A DNA stretch of 26,780 bases from Chara braunii (GCA_003427395.1 BFEA01000068.1:152147-178926); one strand, 5' to 3'. Counted from the stretch's first letter, positions 18,739-26,780 are shown. The notes: a model not told the origin generated them from the sequence alone. Translations and numbers: made by a program.

Positions 18739-19275
18739 TTCTTCCTGGAGACCCCCCCCAACTTCTGTTGTCTCCCCCCGCCTGACCCCCTCCTCACACC
18801 CCTCAGCCGGCAAGGAGGTCATCTTCGTCCCCAAGTGCAATGGTGATTGTGTATCTAGGTTACAGCAGTGACAGGAGTTGACGACAGACTGCAAACATGG
18901 TGACTAAGGACCTACAGGGGTTATAGGAGTTCAGGGAGTTGAGTAGGAACGACTGCTATACAGGGAATGGGGGGGCCATAGGACGGCAGACTGGGGCTCT
19001 CTCAGGACGGGGGTAGAGGCCAGGAGATACAGGTTCCCGAGTTTGGAAGCAATAGGGGATATGACACTGAGCCCATGGGCTTCAGGGGATTTTGCTGGGG
19101 CGACCTCACAACGCTTTAAATCTATGGTAGACGATCATGTGGGGAATGGTATCGCTGCAACAGATGAGAAAGACACATATCAGGGGGGGCGAACTGGGGT
19201 TTAGATTCTCCTGGTTACTCCTCGCCGACAGACAATCTCATGATGCGATAAGCATGTTCATTTCTGTACTGGAAC
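18739..19275 (+). other. LINE-3 3' UTR (inferred)
   Basis: Non-coding stretch between the ORF2 stop and the tail module at 19276. It is C-rich at its start, then G-rich with no recognised domain. It is assigned to LINE-3 only because of position. Confidence 0.5.
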
Positions 19276-19341
19276 GCTGGACCCGTTTTCCAGCAGGTGC
19301 AGCTCCCCACCAATAGATGGAGCTTTCAAAAAAAAAAAAAA
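19270..19341 (+). repeat. Tail module b: two hairpins and poly(A)
   Basis: Hairpin 1 (19276-19294) pairs GCTGGA with TCCAGC around CCCGTTT. Hairpin 2 (19301-19324) pairs AGCTCC with GGAGCT. TTTC and an A run (about 19328-19341) follow. This is one of five similar modules in the window and appears to be the 3' end of LINE-3. Confidence 0.75.
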
Positions 19342-19383
19342 GATTGTCTTTAAATTCTTCTGGACTCTTTTTGTGGTCCTTCA

Positions 19384-19500
19384 ATTCTTAGATTGTTCTT
19401 AGTTGAAATTCTTAGATTGTTCTTAGCCGATGCCAGGTAATGGCCCTGGTATTCTCAGATTACTCTTAGCCGAAGCCAAGTAATGACCCTGGTATTCTAA
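19384..19500 (+). repeat. 43-bp tandem repeat array upstream of tail module c
   Basis: A partial unit at 19384-19406 and two complete units at 19408-19450 and 19451-19493 begin ATTCT(T/C)AGATT and end with (A/G)CCCTGGT. A truncated further unit (ATTCTAAATTT) leads into module c. Module d at 24866 is preceded by a similar ATTCTTAAATTTTTTC-like stretch, so this array may be part of the element that carries the tail. Confidence 0.75.
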
Positions 19501-19519
19501 ATTTCTTGTATCATTTTAT

Positions 19520-19618
19520 ATGGGACGTTGGACCCGGTTCCCAGCACGTGTTGCTCCCCACGAATAGACTGGAGCATTTGTCCCCCCCCCCCCCAAAAAA
19601 AAAAAAAAAAAAAAAAAA
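19520..19618 (+). repeat. Tail module c: two hairpins, C run and poly(A)
   Basis: Hairpin 1 (19527-19545) pairs GTTGG with CCAGC (one G-U). Hairpin 2 (19553-19575) pairs GCTCC with GGAGC. ATTTGT, a run of 13 or so C, and about 24 A (19595-19618) follow. Orientation is plus. Confidence 0.75.
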
Positions 19619-19637
19619 CAGTCCTTAATTGAGAAGT

Positions 19638-19657
19638 AAAAAAAAAAAAAAAAAAAA
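19638..19657 (+). repeat. Poly(A) tract directly before LINE-4
   Basis: Twenty A residues end one base before the inferred LINE-4 start. They may be the tail of a preceding insertion or part of the target sequence. The short CAGTCCTTAATTGAGAAGT between this and the previous poly(A) has no second copy nearby. Confidence 0.6.
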
Positions 19658-19667
19658 GCTTTGGGCG

Positions 19668-19840
19668 TCAAAAAATGAACCGAAGCATCACTACTTTTGG
19701 TTGGCGCCGCTAGCCATTTTGCTCCAGTAGTCTGCCCTTTGAAACTACTGGCATGTAGACGGAAGCATCTTTGAAAAAATGTTTGGGAAAAGTACTAGTT
19801 GTTTAACCCATGAGTTGTCAACCACTAGTACTTTTCCCAG
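19668..19840 (+). other. LINE-4 5' leader with inverted repeat
   Basis: Homologous to 13212-13412 (shared GGCGCC, AGCCATTTTGCTCC, TTTGAAAAAATG, GTTTAAC). Within it, 19785-19799 (GGGAAAAGTACTAGT) is the exact reverse complement of 19824-19838, a 15-bp stem with a 24-nt loop. In LINE-3 the matching arms have diverged and no longer pair. Confidence 0.7.
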
Positions 19841-19933
19841 CCGCAGTTCTCTGAGATAGCAGGCCACAAGCAACGTTCTCTGCGATGTACTGACCTGCCA
19901 AACATCACATTACTCATCCAGGAAAAAAGAGGC

Positions 19934-20736
19934 GTGCATGCAATGGTTTTGCCTGAACGTATTTTTCGTTGTGTGTCAGCTGGAAAATCCTTAGGACATA
20001 GTGGGTGCATGGCTGCTTCTCAGCAAGTTGCCCATGAGTTCGATTCTAAAAATGACATCAGATTTTATTGTACAAGCCAGAAAAACAGGTCCGGCATCCC
20101 TCACATGGAAGCGGTTTCTTGGTACGATCCGGGAACTCCTTTCAGATTCATACCCGGGTCGCATGGTCCAAAAATCCCCACCAGAGGACAAAAACAGGAA
20201 ACCCACCATCGTCTAAACCCAGACCAACTAATCCGAGGTCAACTAAACCAAGGGAGGGAAGTGATGAACCGCAAAGGAAAGCAAAGTCACGTCCACACCG
20301 TCGACAAATCATCTATCCTACCAAAAGCGAGCCACAATCCACCAGTCTCCTAAACAAGCATGCATCAGAAAGTACAGCCAACAAAATAGACAAATGTCAG
20401 AAAACGAACAGTTCTGTACTTATGTACATCCCTACACTGCACACAATCTCCAGAATGAACAAAACATCAAAGATAGGTCAACGACTTCCACTCATGTGCA
20501 AGCCCACACCACTCCCACAATTTGATCCACCCCCGAGGTGCGACACAAAGCATCCCAATGTCAAAGAAAGGAAGAACAAAATTTCAACTTCAGCCACGTA
20601 GTGGGGTTTTGTCAGACTGTCACAACCCAAAAAGGCAGACCACCTGGAAACAAATTGTCGTGTCACCTTGGCACTAAACCTTTATGCTGCACTTTGTCAC
20701 GCTCAGCAAACCGCCCACAATGGAAAAGAAACCCGC
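19934..20736 (+). pseudogene. LINE-4 ORF1-like N-terminal region, degenerate
   Basis: Overlapping plus-strand frames (19934-20353, 20068-20601, 20538-20753) fill this span between the leader and the longest ORF1 frame. The peptides are basic and rich in Lys, Gln and Ser. A few Cys/His are present but no clear CCHC knuckle. Assignment to ORF1 rests on position and continuous openness only. Confidence 0.4.
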
Positions 20737-21465
20737 ATGCAACCCTCCAATAAACTACACTCAGACACAGGTACGAAGGACCCTTATGACGGCGTATTGG
20801 AGCGGAGTGTTGAAGGGAGGGACAACCCGTCAGACCTTGCGCTCGCCCAGAACCGCAACCCCTCCCCTGTGCAAATCATAGATTGGATCATGACAGGTCT
20901 TCAGTCTCTCAATGCAGAGGCCCCGGAGGATTTCTGGCCCCAAGCTCACACACAGCTTAGGAAGGCCCTCGAGGATAGTACAAGGGTGAGGCACATTTTG
21001 GAACAGGGCCTCCCGAGCCACATACAATGGGAGGAGGTACTCCAAAGGCTTTTTAAGATATCAGTGGCACACTTCCAGGCCCCGATAAAGGAACTGCAAG
21101 CGGCTCAGGACCACCTGCCAGCCAAGCTCGCCCGCGCACAGAAGGGGGAAGGCAGCCAGCAGGCCGCGGACATACAAGGGAGGTGGGAGGAGGAGGCCGC
21201 GAGTGTAGCAGAAAAGGTGACGGGATCTGAGGAGAACCAAGGAACGAGTATTCTAGAGGAAGAGAAGCAGGAAGCCCAGATGGAGCCCCTCACAAAGGAC
21301 TCCCTCGAAGGGGATTTTGGTTCGCAACCCATGGAGATCGAGGAATCTCCCGTCCCCCTCCCTCCCCCCCTGGACCTGGCTACAATGGACATTGACCAGC
21401 AGAAGAACACGTGTGCACCAGCAGACATGGACACGGAACAAAAATTGAGAATCATTGTTGACTGA
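20737..21465 (+). pseudogene. LINE-4 ORF1-like protein, main frame
   Basis: From the first ATG in the frame (20737) this is about 242 codons, ending at a TGA at 21463. The peptide is hydrophilic and acidic toward its end (EEEKQEAQMEPLTKD, PMEIEESPVPLPPPLD), with a helical, Glu/Gln-rich middle (LQAAQDHLPAKLARAQKGEG). It occupies the ORF1 position in front of an EN-type ORF2, where LINEs encode an RNA-binding protein. No RRM or zinc-knuckle was recognised. The frame is open a further 23 codons upstream without an ATG. Confidence 0.55.
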
Positions 21466-22246
21466 CTGATTGAGGGCTTCCGTGTTCAACACCCGGGAGG
21501 GATACAAGACTTCTAGGACTGTTCATATGCCCAACGGTTTGCCATACTAGACAAGAGACCAACCCTGTGTAATGCCCTAGAAGTTGCCCCCCCCCCCTGC
21601 ACATCACCTGGACCGAGATCTTCCAGCGGATCCGCCACCTCACAGCCCAGCAGTTTCACACCCCGGAGCAATACCAACCACCCTCGGAAGATCCCGGGGG
21701 GAACCGTTTATTTTTCCCGGTCGACCTTCGCTCTGACAAGCCGCGCCATAGAAAGCTTAGGCACTTGGTGGAAGCAGGTCAATACGAGAAGAATCTGCAG
21801 CAGAAAGAAGGTGTGGCAGTTATCCCACTGAGATACGTGGGCGATAGGATGGAGATAGGACTCTCTCCACTACAAGGGGGGTTCACACTGCCAGGGTGGG
21901 GTTTCTATAATATATGGTCCCTCCCCGGTCCGAGAGATAGCAATTTCAAGAAAAAACAGACCCCTTTTTACACCAACATTACCCGGTCGAGGTCCTGGCA
22001 ACCCTCCCCCAGTGTGATGGTTTGATGAGGGTAACTACCACTGATCTGTACGTTCTCTTCGAGGAGGATAAGGGCTCCAATCTGAAATGGTTCAATTATG
22101 GAGCCCTGATGGAGTTGCCCCTCCAACAAGTTAAAGCCAATCCATTTTGGACGGAGGAGGACCTACGCACGTGTCTATCGAGAGTCCTCCGGAACGGGCT
22201 TCTATGTATAATAGACTGGTCCGCCAGACCATGGGTAAGGGTCTAG
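21466..22246 (+). pseudogene. LINE-4 ORF1-like C-terminal region, degenerate
   Basis: After the TGA at 21463 the same frame continues 17 codons to a TAG. Coding-like sequence then resumes in other frames (21765-22025 with GVAVIPLRYVGDRMEIGLSP; 22022-22246 with DLYVLFEEDKGSNLKWFNYG and LLCIIDWSARPWV). It ends 31 bp before the ORF2 ATG. No named domain was recognised. Confidence 0.45.
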
Positions 22247-22277
22247 TTCCAGAGCGGGAGCTGACAGGACAATACTA

Positions 22278-23248
22278 ATGGACGAAATTGACACATTATA
22301 CTGCAGGAACACGCACTGGAAACATTGCCTCCGTTACGCAGATCTGGACATAAGGACCCTCAATGTGAACGGTTCGGCCTCCTTCAACCCCGTGAAAAGG
22401 CAGGCGATCTGGGACCAGTTGAAGGGTGTGGGTGGCAAAATGTGGCCCGATGTCATTTGCATTCAAGAAACCCATCTAATGGACAAACCAGAACATCATC
22501 GGGACCACAAAACAGTATGGTTTTTTCAGGCATACAGTGCGCATGCGAAATCACCAGGTTCAACTGGGGTAGCCATATAGATCCCGCCAGAGTCCCGGTT
22601 AGAGGTGGTAAATTGGGTAGAAGACGAGGAACAAGAGAGGTGGGTATCAATTCTGAGGATGCTTGAGATCAAACTAATTAGCATCTTTTGTGTATATGCC
22701 CCCAACACAACAACAAATAGGGCACTGTTTTCACCCACCTACAGGCTCTCGGGCCTCAAGGAGTCCCGCTGATCATTGCCGGTGACTTCAATGCAGCGCC
22801 TGATAGATGGATGGATAGAGGGGGCTCTCACGACCACTATCCGAGCTATGTAGAAGAGGACGAAAGGATACTGACAGACTTTTGTGAAACCCTGAATCTG
22901 GTAGACGCGTATAGACACTTGCACCCAACTGAGAAGACCTATACGTGCTTTCGCACCAACGACCACTCCAGACACTCCAAGTCACGCATAGACTTAATCT
23001 TACTCTCGCAGGAGATTCTGAATACCCTGACCACCATCTTCCCACAAAGCCCCCACCCAGGCCTGGACCATCGCTTATGCGGAGCCATCTTTTCCTTTCG
23101 CAAACGACCGGATCAAGGACCTGGATATCACAAGCTTAATACATCCCTGCTCAAGGACAAATCGTTTCACACATACATTCGAGATGTTTTGGAATTTCTG
23201 GAGAGAGCAAAAACACTTCTTCGACTCGAAATTCCAATGGTTCACTAA
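22278..23248 (+). pseudogene. LINE-4 ORF2 endonuclease (APE-like)
   Basis: The ATG at 22278 opens MDEIDTLYCRN and soon gives ADLDIRTLNVNGS and VICIQETHLMD, then a TAG at 22578 just after TGVAI. The frame goes on to ISIFCVYAPNTT; a frameshift near 22745 leads into LIIAGDFNAAPDRWMD, KTYTCFRTND, SKSRIDLILLS and HPGLDHRL. All key EEP residues (Asn, Glu of QETH, Asp/Asn of GDFN, Asp-His) are visible. The lack of the Pro-rich leader seen in LINE-1 and LINE-3 is notable. Stops and frameshift make it a pseudogene. Confidence 0.85.
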
Positions 23249-23740
23249 CAGACTCTTCTTTCTAGCCAGAAAATGTAAAGAATATTCGAAGTTGTTAGCA
23301 GGGCGACGACATGCGCATGAAATGGATGTTCACAAAAGACTTCACAACGTGGTTAACCAGGACAACTCCAACGATCACATCCCGGACATTCAAAATTTCC
23401 AGGACCGGCTTCTTCACCTAGTGCAACACAGATGGCAAGGAATTAGGATCCGATGAAAATTAGCGAAATGGACCACCGAAAGCACTATGGACTCCCAATT
23501 TTTTAGTCTGGCTTCCATGAGAGCACACCGCACGTCGCACGACTATTGAGGCCTTTTTGGACCCGGTAACCGACGAATTCCCCATCACCACATCCCATTG
23601 CGTGAGGATCGCCAGATCCCTTACAAAAACCTCTTTTCCTCCCACATCCCTCAACAGCAGGATGCAAACCGCAACACGTGCATACGGTGCGTAATTGTTG
23701 GCGAAATCATGCAAAAGGAGGCCAAATCTGCGTTACCAAT
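23249..23740 (+). pseudogene. LINE-4 ORF2 linker remnant, truncated
   Basis: Shifting frames give KLAKWTTESTMDSQFF, IPYKNLFSSHIPQQQD and MQKEAKSALP. These align in order with the LINE-3 linker (KINKNATEGMMS, STYYKHLFISE). Similarity ends near 23740, where the RT would begin. Confidence 0.55.
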
Positions 23741-24840
23741 GTGAGATCAGTCCGACCTCAGCTTATATTTCGTCACCAATCTTCGTACGTAATGAGGCAG
23801 AGTACTCCTACCTCTAGATTCAGGGGGATTCAGGACGAGTTCATCGCCATTGAGGAGAGAAAAGCATTGGCCAGAGGAAACTCATCCTTACCTCACTCGT
23901 GACTTCCCACCATGTGGGTAACTTATCCAGACCGGAATAGAGGATGAGGTCTCTATTTGCTGGCCATGCGCTTTTTACTCCTCGTCTTTGCTGAGATCTG
24001 AGCAGCATCCCACTGCTGAGGGAGAGGAGATAATGGGCAGAATGAGCATACTCTGTGCTGCATACGTATTACGATTCTATATGTGCTCAATTAGATTGAC
24101 GTCAACCCCATCCTCTCCTATGAAGTAAATCGGGTGAAGCCGGGGAGAATAGGACAATTACCTGGTTTATAGACTGAGCAGTCCTTCAACCAGTGTACTG
24201 AATCCGGATCTCCGAGAGTTCCAGTCGAGCGTACCATTAAGCATAGAGAGCTTATCTTTCCTCTCTTGACGAGGTAACGTAAACTACCCCCTTGGCCGAG
24301 AGGCTGGAACTTCAAGATGAGCGATCTTGAGTCAGGCCCACTGCCCTTTCTTCATCTTGATCTTGGAATTCTGGTGGAGGATCTCGTGATGCGACAACGT
24401 CTTGGCTGCTTGATACCTCCTTCCTCTGCTGAGCTCACCCTTGTGTTTGCTCAGTCCGTACGAAGTTCCCAAACCCAGGGAGAATTACTAGCTGGGTTAT
24501 CCTCTACCTCTGATAAGGTTTCGGCATTTCCTAGCTTCTGGGCCACTATGCATTCCCACTTCTCTATCATTGCTCACTTAGCCTACGTCACTTTTGTCTG
24601 CTAGCCAGCGTGGCTATGGCTTGTTCCTTGAGGACGAAGCTCGCGGTGAAACCTAGGTATCCAACAGTAAGAATTTCCCCCATGGATTTACCGCCGCCTC
24701 AGTACCCGTGGTTGAAACGAGGACCCTGCCTGTGCTAGCGCTAGTGCGTTGTGCTGTTCGGTAAATTAGCGCCCCTTCGCCGCCAGCCTGCCGCCAGATC
24801 CTCTTGTTTCTTTTTTTCCAATTCTTAAATTTTTTCAAAA
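23741..24840. other. Unassigned DNA
   Basis: No LINE, RNA gene or named domain was seen. A plus-strand frame at 24317-24604 (95 codons) is open, with no recognised domain. A short AGGACAATT at 24151-24159 matches 25179-25187 beyond a poly(A) and could be a weak target-site duplication (see findings). Confidence 0.5.
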
Positions 24841-24860
24841 ACCTATGTAATTTTCTATAT

Positions 24861-24914
24861 GGGACGCTGGGCCCGGTTCCCGGCACGTGTTGCTCCCCAC
24901 GAATAGATTGGAGC
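24861..24914 (+). repeat. Tail module d: two hairpins, no adjacent poly(A)
   Basis: Hairpin 1 (24866-24884) pairs GCTGGG with CCCGGC around CCCGGTT. Hairpin 2 (24892-24914) pairs GCTCC with GGAGC. It is preceded by TTTTCTATATGGGAC, as module c is by TTTTATATGGGAC. It is followed by about 120 bp and then module e, without an A run of its own. Confidence 0.75.
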
Positions 24915-25048
24915 TACCCCAGTGGGAAATAGGAGCTCCACAAAAAGGAAGGGGTACTCATGCAGCCCCAAGGGAAAGACGATGCTCCGGGGTAGGAACT
25001 CTAATGGCCACAGGCCCAACAAACATTGCAGTGGAAAGTTGTATCCAA

Positions 25049-25179
25049 GGGACGCTGGACCCGTCTTCCAGCAGGTGCTGCTCCCCACCAATAGATGGAG
25101 CCTTCCCTGTGGGGCTAGAGGTGTCTGCTAGCACTTCTAGCATCTACTCGGGATGTTTGTCTAAAAAAAAAAAAAAAAA
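25049..25179 (+). repeat. Tail module e: two hairpins, spacer and poly(A)
   Basis: Hairpin 1 (25054-25072) pairs GCTGGA with TCCAGC around CCCGTCT. Hairpin 2 (25080-25101) pairs GCTCC with GGAGC. About 60 bp (CTGTGGGGCTAGAGGTGTC ...) follow before 17 A residues (25163-25179). Confidence 0.75.
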
Positions 25180-25478
25180 GGACAATTCATGCGTTTCGGC
25201 GGCTGAAAAAAGGAGTCGTTGAGGAAAGATCCCGCGCGGACGCGGCATAACATATTTGTTTACCGTCTAGGGGAAAAGACGAAAGAAGACGGCGAGCAGG
25301 GGTGTTGCAGCAAGTAGTCCACTCCCGCTTCCGCGGGATCGATCGGAACCGTTGGGACTTTTGGTACATCAGTTGGGACGTTGGTACAGCCGTTGGATAC
25401 GAAACTTGAACTCTCTCTTGGTTGGTCGTCGGCACATCAGGAAGATAGGCGCTCGCTTGCTCACACGCTCACACGGAA
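25180..25478. other. Unassigned DNA, possible gene-upstream region
   Basis: This is the first stretch right of the retroelements without element similarity. A short direct repeat, GTTGGGAC-TTTTGGTACA and GTTGGGACG-TTGGTACAG, lies at about 25350-25389. It may be the upstream region of the candidate gene at 25646; no defined promoter element is claimed. Confidence 0.4.
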
Positions 25479-25483
25479 CACAC

Positions 25484-25514
<31 letters not shown>

Positions 25515-25534
25515 GAGAGCAGCAGCAGCAGCAG
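25479..25534. repeat. (CA)n and (AGC)n microsatellites
   Basis: CA dinucleotides run to about 25514, followed by AGAG and five or so AGC units to about 25534. Confidence 0.95.
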
Positions 25535-25567
25535 GAAGTCACGGTTGCTCGCTGCACACAGTCAGAC

Positions 25568-25575
25568 GGGGGGGG

Positions 25576-25637
<62 letters not shown>
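25568..25637. repeat. G run and (GA)n microsatellite
   Basis: About eleven G are followed by nearly thirty GA units ending 8 bp before the ATG at 25646. GA/CT microsatellites are common in plant 5' untranslated regions (general knowledge), which suits the exon call that follows. Confidence 0.95.
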
Positions 25638-25639
<2 letters not shown>

Positions 25640-25645
25640 CCAGTT

Positions 25646-25861
25646 ATGGCGCCGACGTCGGTGGGAGCGAGTGCAACGGGGAATGGAAACGAGGATGACA
25701 TGGTGTCTAATGGGGGAGGGGAAAGGAGGGGGGGAGTGCTGGGAGGGAATTCCACCTCCTGTCAGCTTGATTTTACTGGGAATTTGGATCCAGTAAGATC
25801 CAATATTGCACCAGGTCTAGACCAGGATGAAGAAGAAGACCAGACGGCCGGCCTTGTAGAG
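25646..25861 (+). CDS. Candidate first coding exon of a host gene
   Basis: An ATG eight bases after the GA repeat opens 72 codons that end in GAG followed by GTAATC, a plausible 5' splice donor. The peptide (MAPTSVGASATGNGNEDD ... LDQDEEEDQTAGLVE) is Gly/Asn-rich, then acidic, with no transmembrane segment or named domain, and looks like a disordered N-terminus. The frame stays open past the donor into pyrimidine-rich DNA until 26143, but composition changes sharply after 25861. It is the only coding-like stretch here not derived from a mobile element. Function unknown; exon status is inferred from context. Confidence 0.45.
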
Positions 25862-25955
25862 GTAATCATTCAATTCTCATTCTCCCTACACTCCAATCTG
25901 TTAGCAAAATTGCTCATGACTCATGGCCTCTCTTTTCCAACCTGTCGTCTTTCTG

Positions 25956-25970
25956 TATATAAGCCACGTG
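25956..25970 (+). promoter_or_regulatory. TATA-like box followed by CACGTG
   Basis: TATATAAG (25956-25963) is followed one base later by CACGTG (25965-25970), then by a long CT-rich tract. It could mark a promoter for a transcript with a CT-rich leader. That competes with the idea that this lies in the first intron of the gene starting at 25646. Chance occurrence is also possible. Confidence 0.35.
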
Positions 25971-25989
25971 TTATTCCTCATTACAAGTG

Positions 25990-26740
25990 CACCTCCCCGC
26001 GTTCATCCCTCTCCTTCTCTCTGCTCCGTCCCTCCCCCGTCCCTCGCTCCCTCTCCTCTCTCCTCTCTCTTCATTCATCCTTTCTCTCGTCTCCACCTGC
26101 CGCCCTCTCGCTCTCCCTATTCCTTTCATCTTTTCCTTCCTAACCACCACCTCCCTCTCACACCATTCTCCTTTCGTGACCCCCCTCCCCCCAACCTTCC
26201 TCCTCTTCCCCGCCCCCTCCCCCTATCACGCTTTTTCTCGTCCCTCGCCCCCTTCCCTCCCCTCTTCTTTCCTTTGACTCTTTCTCCTTTGCTCTCTCTG
26301 CCTCACCGAATTCTTTTTTTTTTTTTGTTTGCTTCTCTTTCTTCCACCAGATCCTGTTTCTTCCCTTTAGTCCACCCTCACGCCGTCCCTCTCCCTCCCT
26401 CCTTGGTCTTCTCCTGTTGTTCTGCTTTCCTCCCTCTATCTTCTTCCCTTCGACTCTCTCTGCTGATATATATATTGTCACATTGTGAATCAGAGCGCAG
26501 ATTTTTTTTTTTGCTTCTCTTTCTTCCACCAGATCCTGTTTCTTCACTTTAGTCCACCCTCACGCCGTCCCTCTCCCTCCCTCCTTGGTATTCTCCTGTT
26601 GTTCTGCTTTCCTCCCTCTATCTTCTTCCCTTCGACTCTCTCTGTATATACAAGATATATACACTGGAAATATATATATATATTTTTTCCGGAGAGGATC
26701 TCGTCTAGCAGCAATTCGTTCTGCGGACGTCACCCTGTCT
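25990..26740 (+). other. CT-rich tract (intron or long 5' leader)
   Basis: About 750 bp strongly biased to C and T on the plus strand, with T runs and AT-rich islands (26465-26480, 26645-26690). Open frames through it encode Pro/Ser/Leu-rich low-complexity peptides and are artefacts of composition. TTCTTCCACCAG occurs in both copies of the duplicated block and resembles a 3' splice site. Confidence 0.6.
26330..26644 (+). repeat. Duplicated 133-bp CT-rich block, 182-bp period
   Basis: 26330-26462 and 26512-26644 are the same sequence with two differences by eye (TTCCCTTT/TTCACTTT and GGTCTT/GGTATT). They are separated by about 49 bp containing an AT stretch and a T run. Each copy starts TGCTTCTCTTTCTTCCACCAG and ends TTCGACTCTCTCTG. 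The high identity implies a recent duplication. Confidence 0.95.
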
Positions 26741-26742
26741 CC

Positions 26743-26780
<38 letters not shown>
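26741..26780. repeat. (CT)n microsatellite at window edge
   Basis: TCCCTCTC units pass into pure CT that runs off the window. Confidence 0.95.

Larger units (their letters stand above)
13212..19341 (+). mobile_element. LINE-3: long degenerate L1-like element with tail module
   Basis: This plus-strand element runs from a 5' leader homologous to that of LINE-4, directly into ORF2 (endonuclease, RT, connector, C-terminal domain), a 3' UTR (18739-19275), two hairpins and a poly(A). It is homologous to LINE-1 throughout ORF2. No ORF1 is present between leader and ORF2. A 754-bp tandem duplication affects the 3' coding part. Nonsense codons and frameshifts make it non-functional. The link between the body and the tail module is by position only, since no target duplication was identified. 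Confidence 0.8.
19658..23740 (+). mobile_element. LINE-4: degenerate L1-like element, truncated before RT
   Basis: It has a leader homologous to LINE-3, an ORF1-like region (about 19934-22246), the ORF2 endonuclease (22278-23248) and the start of the linker to about 23740. RT and C-terminus are absent: sequence beyond 23740 shows no LINE similarity. Truncation is at the 3' side, which is unusual for retrotransposition and points to a later deletion or rearrangement. Frameshifts and stops occur in both ORFs. Confidence 0.8.

Noticed and set aside
24118-24315. Organelle-derived insert or tRNA-like sequence
   Set aside because: Local resemblance (GGTGAAGCCGG, TTGGCCGAGAGGCTGG) does not extend into a cloverleaf or a recognisable organelle gene.
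25545-25796. Open frames across the GA repeat with Arg-Glu runs
   Set aside because: The runs are direct products of the dinucleotide repeat. Only the part after the ATG at 25646 was kept as a candidate exon.
25923-26552. 209-codon Pro/Ser/Leu-rich plus-strand frame and 129-codon basic minus-strand frame
   Set aside because: Both follow from the extreme CT bias of the tract and contain no domain; open frames on both strands support artefact.

Overview
The window is repeat-dominated eukaryotic nuclear DNA. It holds at least four decayed non-LTR retrotransposons (LINEs), tRNA-headed SINE-like DNA, several copies of a short structured 3'-tail module ending in poly(A), a palindromic (MITE-like) repeat pair and many microsatellites. 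Only one plausible host exon is visible, at the right edge. There is no bacterial-style operon, rRNA gene, intact tRNA gene or CRISPR array. L1-like LINEs without RNase H, a possible PIF/Harbinger fragment and a GA/CT-rich gene leader would suit a green-lineage genome such as a charophyte. That assignment is inference and cannot be proved from this sequence.

Layout. 1-1176: a poly(A) tail, unrecognised DNA and a 95-bp tandem duplication. 1177-2669: a minus-strand, tRNA-headed retroposon of about 1.46 kb bounded by a perfect 15-bp target-site duplication. About 2690-6740: LINE-1 (minus), an ORF2 with endonuclease (EN), reverse transcriptase (RT) and a C-terminal domain, broken by frameshifts and by a roughly 62-bp tail-module insertion with its own target-site duplication. 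6740-10240: microsatellites, two tandem palindromic repeats (7801-8116), a possible Harbinger fragment and unassigned DNA. About 10395-13165: LINE-2 (minus), from a second LINE family, RT to C-terminus only. About 13212-19341: LINE-3 (plus), same family as LINE-1, with a 5' leader joined directly to ORF2 (no ORF1), a 754-bp tandem duplication in its 3' coding part, a 3' UTR and a two-hairpin tail with poly(A). 19342-19657: a 43-bp repeat array, another tail module and poly(A). About 19658-23740: LINE-4 (plus), with leader, ORF1 and the endonuclease part of ORF2, truncated before RT. 23740-25179: unassigned DNA with two more tail modules and a poly(A). 25180-26780: apparently non-retroelement DNA with CA/GA microsatellites, a candidate first coding exon (25646-25861) and a long CT-rich tract containing a TATA-like box and a duplicated 133-bp block.

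The elements make one story. LINE-1, LINE-3 and LINE-4 are related autonomous-type elements, now dead. Several short tail modules carry poly(A) tails and one sits inside a clean target-site duplication, so they were probably mobilised by LINE machinery of this kind. Most in-frame nonsense codons in the LINEs are of types expected from C-to-T decay of CGA, CAG or CAA. The observations most worth checking are the compensating base changes in the tail module, the 62-bp minimal insertion, the long tRNA-headed retroposon and the ORF1-less LINE-3.
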